From: Microbacterium oxydans | GTDB lineage: Bacteria; Actinomycetota; Actinomycetes; Actinomycetales; Microbacteriaceae | Assembly (NCBI RefSeq): GCF_000956525.1 | Contig: NZ_JYIW01000023.1 | Span: forward strand, 1 to 64,000 | Reading direction: 5' to 3' | Length of the DNA: 64,000 nt | Shown: positions 34,795-41,709 of the stretch, piece by piece | How the letters are laid out: every line of letters begins with the position of its first letter | How positions within the stretch are numbered: the first letter of the stretch is position 1 | Position numbers and translations under genes: made by a program | Notes under the pieces: generated by a model | Database searches by the model: none | What the model saw: the letters and a program-made list of their open reading frames with translations, nothing else | What the model was told of the DNA's origin: nothing

Positions 34795-34810
34795 CGACAG
34801 CGGTCGTGGG

Positions 34811-34857
34811 GTGGGGAGTTGTCCCCATCGACAGGGTCGTCGCAGGTTCCGTAGTGT
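34811..34857 (+). promoter_or_regulatory. Shared T7SS-regulon promoter, site 3
   Basis: GTGGGGAGTTGTCCCCAT (34811-34828; perfect arms TGGGGA and TCCCCA around GTTG), overlapping a good -35 TCGACA (34828-34833), 18-base spacer and -10 TAGTGT (34852-34857). The start codon is at 34911 with CCGGAGGTG upstream. Near-identical to site 5 at 39263. Confidence 0.75.
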
Positions 34858-35201
34858 TGTGTCATCGGGCCGGAGGGGTCCGGTTCAATTGATTTCCGGA
34901 GGTGTTGACGATGGCCGATTTCGGTGCGTCTTATGCAGAGATGGAGCAGGTGGCGTCGTCGCTGTCGCAGGCTCGTGATGACATTCAGGGGCAGCTGGAC
35001 ACGCTGAAGGGTCAGGTCGACACGTTGCTCGGCGATGACTTCAAGACGCAGCATGCGTCCGGCAAGTTCGGTGAGGGGTACACGGAGCTGACCACGGGTC
35101 TGAAGACCGCGGTGGATGGCATCAACGACATGTCCGAGTCGCTGCTCGGCATGATGCGTGCGATCCAGGACCTCGACCAGCAGCTCGCCGGCAGCTGACA
35201 C
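34812..35201 (+). repeat. 390-bp direct duplication, copy 1
   Basis: Promoter palindrome, 5' leader and WXG100-like gene are repeated at 39267-39656 with the same spacing. I count about six base differences: four in the leader and two synonymous in the gene. Similarity stops abruptly 3 bases after the stop codon; the following terminators are unrelated. Confidence 0.85.
34911..35198 (+). CDS. WXG100-size ESX-like protein, copy 1
   Basis: 95 residues, helical hairpin of WXG100 size (MADFGASYAEMEQVASSL...), a probable T7SS substrate or homodimeric partner. The turn region reads LLGDDFKTQHASGKFGEGY, so the Trp-X-Gly is replaced by Phe-Lys-Thr while the downstream Gly/Phe-Gly context is kept. 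The encoded protein is identical to that of 39366; the genes differ at two synonymous sites. ATG 34911 is chosen for its GGAGG 8 bases upstream; GTG 34902 lies inside that ribosome-binding site. It has its own promoter and terminator, consistent with high expression. Confidence 0.82.
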   Translation: MADFGASYAEMEQVASSLSQARDDIQGQLDTLKGQVDTLLGDDFKTQHASGKFGEGYTELTTGLKTAVDGINDMSESLLGMMRAIQDLDQQLAGS

Positions 35202-35210
35202 GGCGTCGCA

Positions 35211-35249
35211 GACGAAGAGGGTCGACCATGATGGTCGGCCCTCTTCGTC
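35211..35249. terminator. Terminator hairpin after WXG100 copy 1
   Basis: 17-bp stem, GACGAAGAGGGTCGACC (35211-35227) against GGTCGGCCCTCTTCGTC (35233-35249), one G-T pair, loop ATGAT. No T-tract, as is common in actinobacteria. Likely isolates or attenuates the WXG100 transcript. Confidence 0.75.
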
Positions 35250-35273
35250 GTGTGTCGGCCGTGTCCCGGCGTC

Positions 35274-35279
35274 TACGCT
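35274..35279 (+). promoter_or_regulatory. -10 element for leaderless zinc-ribbon gene
   Basis: TACGCT ends 6 bases before the ATG at 35286, the spacing of leaderless actinobacterial transcripts. It is just downstream of the WXG100 terminator and lacks the shared palindrome, so this gene appears to be expressed independently. Confidence 0.5.
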
Positions 35280-35285
35280 GGGAGC

Positions 35286-36185
35286 ATGAGTGCGTCTGAT
35301 GCTGTCGACGAGTTCGAACGCGGTGTTCTCGACGCGGACGCCGCGCTGGCGGCCGTGCACGAGACCTGGGTGTCGGCGGGTGATGCGCGCATGCGGGAGT
35401 TGAGTGCGCGGATCGCCTTCCCTTCCTGGCCGAGCGCCACCTCGGCGTCGGCGCTGAAGAGCGCGGCGCAGGAGGCCGAGATCACCGCTGTGCTCGACGA
35501 GTACGCGGCGGAGGCACGCGCCCTGATTCGGCCGGCCGACCAGGAGCGCTGGTCGGCGCTCGTGGCGGAGATGCAGCGCAGGAGCGGCGAAGGCCTGCTC
35601 GCTGACGAGCTCGGGCGCAGTGTCGTCGGCGCTTCGCTGCTGCGGGAGAAGCTCGGCGGACGTCCGCACCGCGGCGCTGCTCGGCGAGGGGTCGTCTGCG
35701 ACTGCGGGTTCGCCCGCACCGGGGAGCTGCCGAAGGTCTTGTGCGACGAGTGCGAGGAGCTGCTGCTGCGGCGCTGGGTCGCCGAGGAGCGGCGACTGCT
35801 GCGAGGGATGCCGGCATATGCCGAAGAGGTCGCCCACGTGATCGACGAGGTCGCCCAGCAGCAGACCAAGGTCTTCCAGTCCCGCGGCGAGTACCTCCGC
35901 TCCGAGGCGTTCGGCAAGCGCAAGGCGGGCGGTCGTCGCCTCGGCCGGCTGACACGTGCCCACCGCGCCGAGCTCGCGCAGGTCGATCTCGGCCGTTGGC
36001 GCAGCTTCGTCGAGCCGCTGTCGCGTGCCTCGACCACGAGCGTGCGTTCCACGGTGCAGAAGGTGCACTCGCGGGGGCTCGGCGCCGCAGCCCTCACGGA
36101 GCTCGGGGTTCGCGGCGACGCCGAGAGCGTGAAGGCGTTCGTGAAGGATTCCGAGCAGCGCAAGAGCAGCGGCTGGAGGGTGTGA
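35286..36185 (+). CDS. Coiled-coil/zinc-ribbon protein of unknown function
   Basis: 299 residues. Mostly charged helices, with one putative zinc-binding ribbon near residues 139-160: CDCG followed after about 13 residues by CDEC. The C-terminal half has basic stretches (FGKRKAGGRRLGRLTRAHR) that could bind nucleic acid. No family was recognised. It sits between WXG100 copy 1 and module 2, with its own leaderless-type promoter, not the shared palindrome. A regulator or an accessory cytosolic factor of the secretion island are both possible. Confidence 0.62.
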   Translation: MSASDAVDEFERGVLDADAALAAVHETWVSAGDARMRELSARIAFPSWPSATSASALKSAAQEAEITAVLDEYAAEARALIRPADQERWSALVAEMQRRSGEGLLADELGRSVVGASLLREKLGGRPHRGAARRGVVCDCGFARTGELPKVLCDECEELLLRRWVAEERRLLRGMPAYAEEVAHVIDEVAQQQTKVFQSRGEYLRSEAFGKRKAGGRRLGRLTRAHRAELAQVDLGRWRSFVEPLSRASTTSVRSTVQKVHSRGLGAAALTELGVRGDAESVKAFVKDSEQRKSSGWRV

Positions 36186-36193
36186 CCACCGCG

Positions 36194-36244
36194 CCGGGAT
36201 GGGGAGTAGTCCCCATCCCGGAATTCGGCTCGTGCCGGTAACGT
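36194..36244 (+). promoter_or_regulatory. Shared T7SS-regulon promoter, site 4
   Basis: Core ATGGGGAGTAGTCCCCAT (36199-36216), extended to perfect 12-bp arms CCGGGATGGGGA and TCCCCATCCCGG around GTAG (36194-36221). The -10 TAACGT is at 36239-36244, 23 bases after the core end; the -35 position (TCCCGG) is poor. The start codon follows at 36274 with GAAGGAGGGG. The long perfect stem could also form RNA or DNA hairpins. Confidence 0.73.
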
Positions 36245-36273
36245 CGAAGCATCCGGGAACGAAGGAGGGGGCC

Positions 36274-36621
36274 ATGGCAGGCGATCGAATGCTCGTGCCG
36301 ATCAGTGATCTGAGCGTCACCAGCGAGAAGCTCACGGCGATCGTTGCTGAGCTGGAGGCTGCGGGTGCGCGGCAGGACGACGTCGAGGAAGCCGTGGGTC
36401 GTCCGTACGGCGACGGTCGGCTGAAGGACCGCTGCCACGACTTCGAGGGCAGCTGGAACGACAGTCGCGACAAGCTGCTGACCAAGCTCAAAGAGGTGGC
36501 TGACCGTGTCAAGGGCACGGTCGACGAGGTCACCAGCTTGGACAACGAGATCGCGTCGTCGATGGAGCAGTCCGGTTCAGGGTCCGCACCGGCGGCCGGC
36601 AATCAGCCGGCCGCGGTCTAG
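36274..36621 (+). CDS. WXG100-like small helical protein (module 2)
   Basis: 115 residues, helical, paralogue of the protein at 31165: both have a central Trp-Asn-Asp/Asp-Ser motif (GSWNDSRDKLLTKLKEV here). It starts at ATG 36274 with the strong ribosome-binding site GAAGGAGGGG; an upstream in-frame ATG at 36199 lies inside the promoter palindrome and is rejected. Probable T7SS substrate or co-secretion partner of the 433-residue protein encoded 12 bases downstream. The Pro/Ala-rich tail is not conserved in the paralogue. Confidence 0.7.
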   Translation: MAGDRMLVPISDLSVTSEKLTAIVAELEAAGARQDDVEEAVGRPYGDGRLKDRCHDFEGSWNDSRDKLLTKLKEVADRVKGTVDEVTSLDNEIASSMEQSGSGSAPAAGNQPAAV

Positions 36622-36633
36622 GGGGAGAAGCAC

Positions 36634-37935
36634 ATGCAGACCGACAAGGGACGCGATGTCGAGGTCGTCGCCGGTGATGCCGCAGCGATCGCCGACCGCG
36701 GAGCGAAGATCAAGGAGCTCGGCGACAGCATGGTCAGTGCCGCCGCGACCTTGAAGGACATCAAGGATGGGTCCATCGACGGCGAAGGCTACGCGATGGA
36801 CAAGATCAAGGACGTCGTCGGCGATGTCCACAAGGATCTCGACGAGGCCGGTCGCCGGTACAAGCCTGCCGGCACGACGCTGAGCAACTACGCCACAGCG
36901 CTCGAGACCGCGCAGAGCCGGATGCGCACCATCGTCGCCGACTGCCAGGCGAGCCTCACGGAGCTGCAGGCGGCCCAGTCGGACGCTGCGGATGCTGCCG
37001 AGGCGCTGCAGGCGCACAACACGTCGACGCGGTTGAACCCGCCGGAGCCCGACGCCGCCTCGGCGAACACGGCGGCAGGGACGAACCTCGCCAATGCGGC
37101 CTCCGGCGCCGCATCCACGCTGTCGACCGCAGAGACCACGCACTCCGAGAACCTCGACGCGTTCGACGGCGAGTACGACACCTGGCACACCGCCTACGAG
37201 ACCGCGGTGTCGGGGCTGAGCGACGCCAACGAGATCGGTGAGGACTCGACCTGGGAGAACATCGCCGGCGTCCTCGCCGTGATCGCGGAGTGGGTGAGCT
37301 GGATCGGTCTCGCGATCGCCGTGCTCGGACTCATCATCGGCGGACCGTTCTTCGCGATCGCCGCGCTGGTGGTCGGCGTGATCGCGCTCGCGCTGACCGT
37401 GGCGCTGATGTTCGACGGCCGGAAGGGCTGGGGCGATCTCGCGATGTCGATCATCGGCATCCTCCCGATCGGCAAACTCGGCCAGGGATTCGGCAAGTTC
37501 TTCAAGGCCATCCCGAAGCAGCTCACCGGCCCGCTCGGCCAGATCCGCAACCTCCGCAACATCTCGGCCGCGCCGAAGAGCGGTTGGGGCGTGATGAGCA
37601 AGGCGAACTTCGCGAGCTTCGTGCAGAACGCCTCCAGGACGCGCATGACCGGGCCGTTCACGCTCGCCGGACTCGGCCAGCGCTTCCTCGGCGGCTCCAA
37701 CCGGTCGTTCACGGTCGCCTTCCAGGACGCGGTCGCGGCGGGCACCGGATACGGCAACCGTCTCGTCAACCAGATGCCGGACGCCCTCGCGAGCCTGGCC
37801 ACCGGCAAGGGGCCCGATCTCTTCGAGCAGGCGTACAACGTCTACAAGTGGGCCGACAAGGGCGTGGCACTCACCAACGGCAGTCCGTCCGGCGGGCTGT
37901 CGCCGGCGGGCCTCGTCAACGGCCTGTTCCGATGA
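36634..37935 (+). CDS. T7SS-signal-like protein with central membrane segment (module 2)
   Basis: 433 residues. The N-terminal helical domain (about 10-105: GDAAAIADRGAKIKELGDSM ... GRRYKPAGTTLSNYATAL) matches its paralogue at 31505 in the GDAAAI start and the RRYxPxGT-type motif. It is followed by an Ala-rich helical region, two or three hydrophobic segments (about 211-262), the shared GWGDLAMSIIGILPIGK/GWDIAMAAVGVFPFGK motif, and a C-terminal half of unknown function. Likely a T7SS-exported or membrane-inserted effector. The strongest similarity between the paralogues is N-terminal and around the membrane segment, with diverged C-termini, a pattern seen in polymorphic effectors. Confidence 0.68.
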   Translation: MQTDKGRDVEVVAGDAAAIADRGAKIKELGDSMVSAAATLKDIKDGSIDGEGYAMDKIKDVVGDVHKDLDEAGRRYKPAGTTLSNYATALETAQSRMRTIVADCQASLTELQAAQSDAADAAEALQAHNTSTRLNPPEPDAASANTAAGTNLANAASGAASTLSTAETTHSENLDAFDGEYDTWHTAYETAVSGLSDANEIGEDSTWENIAGVLAVIAEWVSWIGLAIAVLGLIIGGPFFAIAALVVGVIALALTVALMFDGRKGWGDLAMSIIGILPIGKLGQGFGKFFKAIPKQLTGPLGQIRNLRNISAAPKSGWGVMSKANFASFVQNASRTRMTGPFTLAGLGQRFLGGSNRSFTVAFQDAVAAGTGYGNRLVNQMPDALASLATGKGPDLFEQAYNVYKWADKGVALTNGSPSGGLSPAGLVNGLFR

Positions 37936-38537
37936 CGTCGCTGCCGATCTCCGGGGGGACCGCCCGCTGGGACTTCGCCTACGACTCGGAGTGGTACATC
38001 CCGCTCCCCTCGCCGGCGCTGCTCGAGCGGGAACCACTCGCCCGAGACCGATGGGTCACCGCCGCCGTCGACCACTACGCCCAGCGATCCGCCATCACCG
38101 ACGGTGACCGCGAAGCGCTCGCCTTCACGGCAGATGGACTGCTCGGCCTCGTCGGCAACGCCGCGGTGCAGCTGTGGTTCGTGCCGCGGGGCGTGTACAG
38201 CGACGTGCTGATCGAGGTGACGGTCTCGTCCGTCGACGATCTCGACGTCGACGCCATCCTCCGCGAGATCGCCACGCTCCCCGACTCGACCGCATCCGAG
38301 CTGGCGGCCTTCGAGACCGACACGCACGGCAACGGCTTCCTCCTGCGCCGCACCTCTGCCGTGCAGGTCGACGACGAGGCTCGACCGATCGCGAATTGGA
38401 CGGTGATGCTCCGCACGGGAGAATGGGCGATCATGATCGAGGCGATGGGTTCGACCCTCGAGCCCTTCGCCCTGATGGAAGAGCAGATCCCCAAGATCAT
38501 CGCCGGCATCACCCTGCCGAGCGGTGTGCCTGCGTGA
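37932..38537 (+). CDS. Accessory protein of T7SS substrate module 2
   Basis: 201 residues, soluble, unrecognised. The ATG overlaps the preceding stop (ATGA). Same position as the 182-residue protein of module 1 (32767). It has a central beta-strand-rich stretch (VQLWFVPRGVYSDVLIEVTV) and a C-terminal amphipathic segment. Coupled translation with the T7SS-signal-like gene suggests a partner, chaperone or immunity protein; the sequence does not say which. Confidence 0.6.
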   Translation: MTSLPISGGTARWDFAYDSEWYIPLPSPALLEREPLARDRWVTAAVDHYAQRSAITDGDREALAFTADGLLGLVGNAAVQLWFVPRGVYSDVLIEVTVSSVDDLDVDAILREIATLPDSTASELAAFETDTHGNGFLLRRTSAVQVDDEARPIANWTVMLRTGEWAIMIEAMGSTLEPFALMEEQIPKIIAGITLPSGVPA

Positions 38538-38574
38538 TCGGGGACCGCACGATCGACATGAGGAGTGCTGCCTG

Positions 38575-39252
38575 ATGAGTGAGATGAACGATCTCGGCGT
38601 GGAGCTGCGCTTCGGCATCCCCCCGTTCCGCCTGGTGCTCCCTCCCGGCTGGAAGACGCACCTGCCCACGAACGCCGGTCAGCAGGAGGACGTGCGCAAG
38701 GCGAGCGCGATCTTCATGCAGGCCGGTCGCCCTGACCTCGATGCGGAGTTCCGCAGCATGATGGCGCAGGCCAACCAGGGGATGCGCCGCACCAAGGTGT
38801 TCGCGATCTACCGGCAGGAAGACGTGCCGATGGAGGAGCTGCTGCCGCTGTCGATCACGGCATCGGCGCTCGATGCCCCCGACGGCGAGAATCTCGACGC
38901 CTGGGTGACCGAGGCTTTCCGGGTCAGGGGCGCGATCTTCCTCGACGAGAACCTGAAGCACATCGTGCGCTGGTCCGCCGAGAGCAAGCGCCCTGACGGC
39001 GCGAGGGCGATCGACGGTGTCGGCGGCCGCACGCTCACCTACATCATCCCGGTGCCCGGCACCCTTCGTCGCAAGGCGCTGGTCTTCACGTCGACCATCG
39101 TGATCCCTGACGGCGATGTCATCCCTGGCGACGTGCTCGACGGCATCGAGCTGCTCAGCGACGCCATGATCTCGACCTTCGCCTGGGAGCAGCTCGCCGA
39201 GGAGCCCGCTGTTCCCGCGGCCGCGGATCAGGCTGCCGTCACCGAGGGGTAG
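38575..39252 (+). CDS. Small conserved protein of T7SS substrate module 2
   Basis: 225 residues, paralogue of the 205-residue protein at 33302: shared stretches are IPPFRLVLPPGW, AGRPDLDAEF (AGRPDLDGVF in the paralogue), LDAWVTEAFR, YIIPVPGTLRRKALV and a final AMISTFAW helix. It starts at ATG 38575 with AGGAG 9 bases upstream. No membrane segment or signal peptide is seen. Conservation of this gene in both modules, despite strong divergence, implies a common cytosolic function tied to the substrates. Confidence 0.65.
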   Translation: MSEMNDLGVELRFGIPPFRLVLPPGWKTHLPTNAGQQEDVRKASAIFMQAGRPDLDAEFRSMMAQANQGMRRTKVFAIYRQEDVPMEELLPLSITASALDAPDGENLDAWVTEAFRVRGAIFLDENLKHIVRWSAESKRPDGARAIDGVGGRTLTYIIPVPGTLRRKALVFTSTIVIPDGDVIPGDVLDGIELLSDAMISTFAWEQLAEEPAVPAAADQAAVTEG

Positions 39253-39262
39253 CGGCCGATGA

Positions 39263-39312
39263 TCGATGGGGAGTTGTGCCCATCGACAGGGTCGTCGCGG
39301 GTTCCGTAGTGT
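39263..39312 (+). promoter_or_regulatory. Shared T7SS-regulon promoter, site 5
   Basis: ATGGGGAGTTGTGCCCAT (39266-39283; arms extend to TCGATGGG and CCCATCGA, 39263-39286), -35 TCGACA (39283-39288), 18-base spacer, -10 TAGTGT (39307-39312). Start codon at 39366. Virtually a copy of site 3. Confidence 0.75.
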
Positions 39313-39656
39313 TGTGTCATCGGGCCGGAGCGGTTCGGTTCAATTGATTTCCGGAGGTGTTGACGATGGCCGATTTCGGTGCGTCTTATGCAGAGATGGA
39401 GCAGGTGGCGTCGTCGCTGTCGCAGGCTCGTGATGACATTCAGGGGCAGCTGGACACGCTGAAGGGTCAGGTCGATACGTTGCTCGGCGATGACTTCAAG
39501 ACGCAGCATGCGTCCGGCAAGTTCGGTGAGGGGTACACGGAGCTGACCACGGGTCTGAAGACCGCGGTGGATGGCATCAATGACATGTCCGAGTCGCTGC
39601 TCGGCATGATGCGTGCGATCCAGGACCTCGACCAGCAGCTCGCCGGCAGCTGACAC
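39267..39656 (+). repeat. 390-bp direct duplication, copy 2
   Basis: Second copy of the promoter-leader-WXG100 segment at 34812-35201, about 98 percent identical over 390 bases. The flanking sequences on both sides differ, so the duplicated unit is exactly one transcription unit. Confidence 0.85.
39366..39653 (+). CDS. WXG100-size ESX-like protein, copy 2
   Basis: 95 residues, identical in sequence to the protein encoded at 34911, and likewise lacking a true Trp-X-Gly (Phe-Lys-Thr instead). It differs by synonymous changes in one Asp and one Asn codon. It ends module 2 as copy 1 ends module 1, so each module carries the same ESX-like protein. Two identical genes under the same promoter type may serve dosage or be kept alike by gene conversion. 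Expected to be a helical hairpin dimer exported by, or activating, the EccC-type ATPase. Confidence 0.82.
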   Translation: MADFGASYAEMEQVASSLSQARDDIQGQLDTLKGQVDTLLGDDFKTQHASGKFGEGYTELTTGLKTAVDGINDMSESLLGMMRAIQDLDQQLAGS

Positions 39657-39669
39657 CGAGCACTGCTTC

Positions 39670-39703
39670 GAACGGGGCCGGCGGATGACCGCCGGCCCCG
39701 TTC
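39670..39703. terminator. Terminator hairpin after WXG100 copy 2
   Basis: Perfect 15-bp arms GAACGGGGCCGGCGG (39670-39684) and CCGCCGGCCCCGTTC (39689-39703) with loop ATGA. Unrelated in sequence to the hairpin after copy 1. The next gene starts only 38 bases later without an obvious promoter, so read-through is likely to matter. Confidence 0.75.
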
Positions 39704-39740
39704 ATCTTCACAGTTCCAGCATTCGTCGGGGGGGCGAACG

Positions 39741-40031
39741 ATGAGCGACGTCGAGATCTTCTACGCCGAGTTGAACGACGCATCGAGCGCGCTCACGTCG
39801 GCGACGTACGAGGTGCTGATGGAGGCCGCGAGCCTCGTCGGCGAAGACACCGGCGTCGAGAATCCTGCGCAGCGCAGCGGTCTGCGGCTCGAGCTGCACC
39901 GCCGGTTGACCGCTCTGCACGACGCAGCCTACGACCGCATCGAGGCCGGTGATGCGCTGGCATCCTCGATCTCCGACATCGCGAGCGAGTACACCGGGCT
40001 CGATGCCGAGCTCAGCGGAGGCGATCGCTGA
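39741..40031 (+). CDS. Small helical protein upstream of hydrolase effector
   Basis: 96 residues, ESX-like size, mostly helical (YAELNDASSALTSATYEVL, later RRLTALHDAAYDRI) but with no Trp at all. It is translationally coupled to the following hydrolase gene (TGATG overlap), the arrangement typical of a WXG100-like partner encoded before a large LXG/T7SS effector. A GGGGGGG run precedes the ATG at about 7 bases. It may guide or chaperone the hydrolase to the secretion motor; this is inferred from position and size. Confidence 0.65.
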   Translation: MSDVEIFYAELNDASSALTSATYEVLMEAASLVGEDTGVENPAQRSGLRLELHRRLTALHDAAYDRIEAGDALASSISDIASEYTGLDAELSGGDR

Positions 40032-41695
40032 TGGCGCTCACCTCCCCGAACCGGGGCTATCCGCTCGAACGTCTCGAGGGCAACAGCGGATCGATGTCGT
40101 TCTGGAGCAGTCTGTTCACCAGGGTGGGCGACCGTCTCGGCGATCTGCGGACCGCGGTGCAGTCGGCGAACGACCTGCCAGGCCTCGGTCGTGCGGTGAC
40201 CGCGGTGCGGGTCGAGGCGAGTGACCTCTCCGCGCTGCTGCCGGCAGACATCGCCGAGGCCGAGCTGCTCGCCGGCGTCATGCAGCGCTACGCCGACGCG
40301 TTCGACGCCAACGCGAAACCGGCGAACGACCTCATCGACGACATCGAGACGGCGCACGCGGAGTGGTCGCGACTGAATCTCGCAGCCGATCACGCCGGTC
40401 GTGCAGCCATGGCGGCGGCGTCCGGCGACGATCAGTCCGAGATCGACGACACGAACGACGCGGTCACAGACGCGATCGGCGACCGCGACGCCGCGAAGGA
40501 CGCACTCGACGAGCTCTGGACCCAGTACGAGAAGTACTACGGCGACTGGGATGCCGCATACGGCGCAGCGTTGGCCGAGCTCGCCGGCGGGGGCGGGACG
40601 GTGCTGACCACTGCAGCGCGCGACCTGCTCGACGAACTCCTCGCTGCCTCCAGCCCGGAGGACGTCCTGCGCCTGTGGTTGGAGAACCCTGAGCTGCAGC
40701 AGGAGATCATCGATTCCCATCCGGACATCATCGGCAACCTCGACGGCATCCCCTGGGACGTGCGGGCGACCGTCAACGCCGCGCGACTGAACGAGCTCCT
40801 CGAAACCGAGCCGGAGGGGCCGCACCGCGACGAGCTCGAAGCGATCGTCCGAGCCCTGAACGCGGGTGGGGTGCCTGCGCCCAACCTGATCAGCTTCGAT
40901 CCGGATGGCTCGGAGCAGGTGACCGCAGCGCTCGCCTACGGCGATCTGTCGACGGCTTCCGAGATCAACACCCTCATCCCGGGGATGAAGGGCAACGTCG
41001 AGGACCTCCTCTCCTGGGGCGAGTCCGCGAAGGCGTTGAACCTCTCGGTGGGCGAGGGGTCCGCGACGGTCGTCTGGTTCGGCTACGACACGCCGGAGCT
41101 CCTCGAGGAGCCGTCGATGGACCGTGCGGAAGACGGCGCAGCGGCATTGCGTTCGTACCTGCTCGCGCTTCGAGCGCTGTCACCTGATGCCGACGTCAAC
41201 GTGATCGCCCATTCGTACGGTTCCACCACCGCGGCGCTCGCGATCGGCTCGCAGCCCGACGGGCTCGGCGTCACCTCGTTCATCGCCGTCGGTTCCGCTG
41301 GCTTCCCGAACGATCCCACCGTGGTCGAGAACCTGACCAACGGCAGCCCGCCGCAGATCTACGCCACGATCTCGGAAGACGATGCCGTCGCGCGGGTGGG
41401 CAGGGCCACGGCTCCCGGGCATCCGGTCAGCCCGGAGCGCCTGCCCGGGACGACCGTGTTCGACAGCGATGGTGGTGTGGATGCCTCCGGGGGAACCCTC
41501 CCTTCGGCGACCGGACATGACGCGCTGGGACCCGGCGCCTACCTGGAGCCGGGGTCCGAGTCGTTCTACAACGTGTCGGAGATCATCCAGACCGGTCAGC
41601 CGGGCACCGAGCGCGGTGGCGAAGGCAGCACGCAGGGATTCTGGGACGAGAACAACTGGTGGATCAGTGATGAGTACGCGCTCATCGACTTCTGA
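40031..41695 (+). CDS. Candidate T7SS effector with alpha/beta-hydrolase (DUF1023-type) domain
   Basis: 554 residues. The N-terminal 210 residues are long helices with many Asp/Ala and a WTQYEKYYGDWDAAYGAAL segment, like the WXG/LXG targeting parts of T7SS substrates. The C-terminal part (about 270-525) resembles DUF1023 alpha/beta hydrolases: the nucleophile elbow AHSYGS (Ser about 396) and ATGHDALGPGAYL, whose His is the likely third triad member, are both present. It may act as a secreted lipase, esterase or cutinase-like enzyme. No signal peptide is seen, which fits T7SS export. It is paired with the coupled small gene before it and the lipoprotein after it. Confidence 0.78.
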   Translation: MALTSPNRGYPLERLEGNSGSMSFWSSLFTRVGDRLGDLRTAVQSANDLPGLGRAVTAVRVEASDLSALLPADIAEAELLAGVMQRYADAFDANAKPANDLIDDIETAHAEWSRLNLAADHAGRAAMAAASGDDQSEIDDTNDAVTDAIGDRDAAKDALDELWTQYEKYYGDWDAAYGAALAELAGGGGTVLTTAARDLLDELLAASSPEDVLRLWLENPELQQEIIDSHPDIIGNLDGIPWDVRATVNAARLNELLETEPEGPHRDELEAIVRALNAGGVPAPNLISFDPDGSEQVTAALAYGDLSTASEINTLIPGMKGNVEDLLSWGESAKALNLSVGEGSATVVWFGYDTPELLEEPSMDRAEDGAAALRSYLLALRALSPDADVNVIAHSYGSTTAALAIGSQPDGLGVTSFIAVGSAGFPNDPTVVENLTNGSPPQIYATISEDDAVARVGRATAPGHPVSPERLPGTTVFDSDGGVDASGGTLPSATGHDALGPGAYLEPGSESFYNVSEIIQTGQPGTERGGEGSTQGFWDENNWWISDEYALIDF

Positions 41696-41709
41696 GCGGA
41701 TGGTGACGG

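Noticed and set aside
36194..36221. Palindrome as a plain transcription terminator
   Set aside because: The 12-bp stem could form a hairpin, but the core is shared with four other sites at fixed distance to a -10 box, and sites 1, 2 and 5 have short arms unsuited to termination. A dual role remains possible.
36199..36273. Upstream in-frame ATG extending the module 2 WXG-like protein
   Set aside because: It lies inside the promoter palindrome and upstream of the predicted transcription start, whereas ATG 36274 has a strong Shine-Dalgarno sequence.
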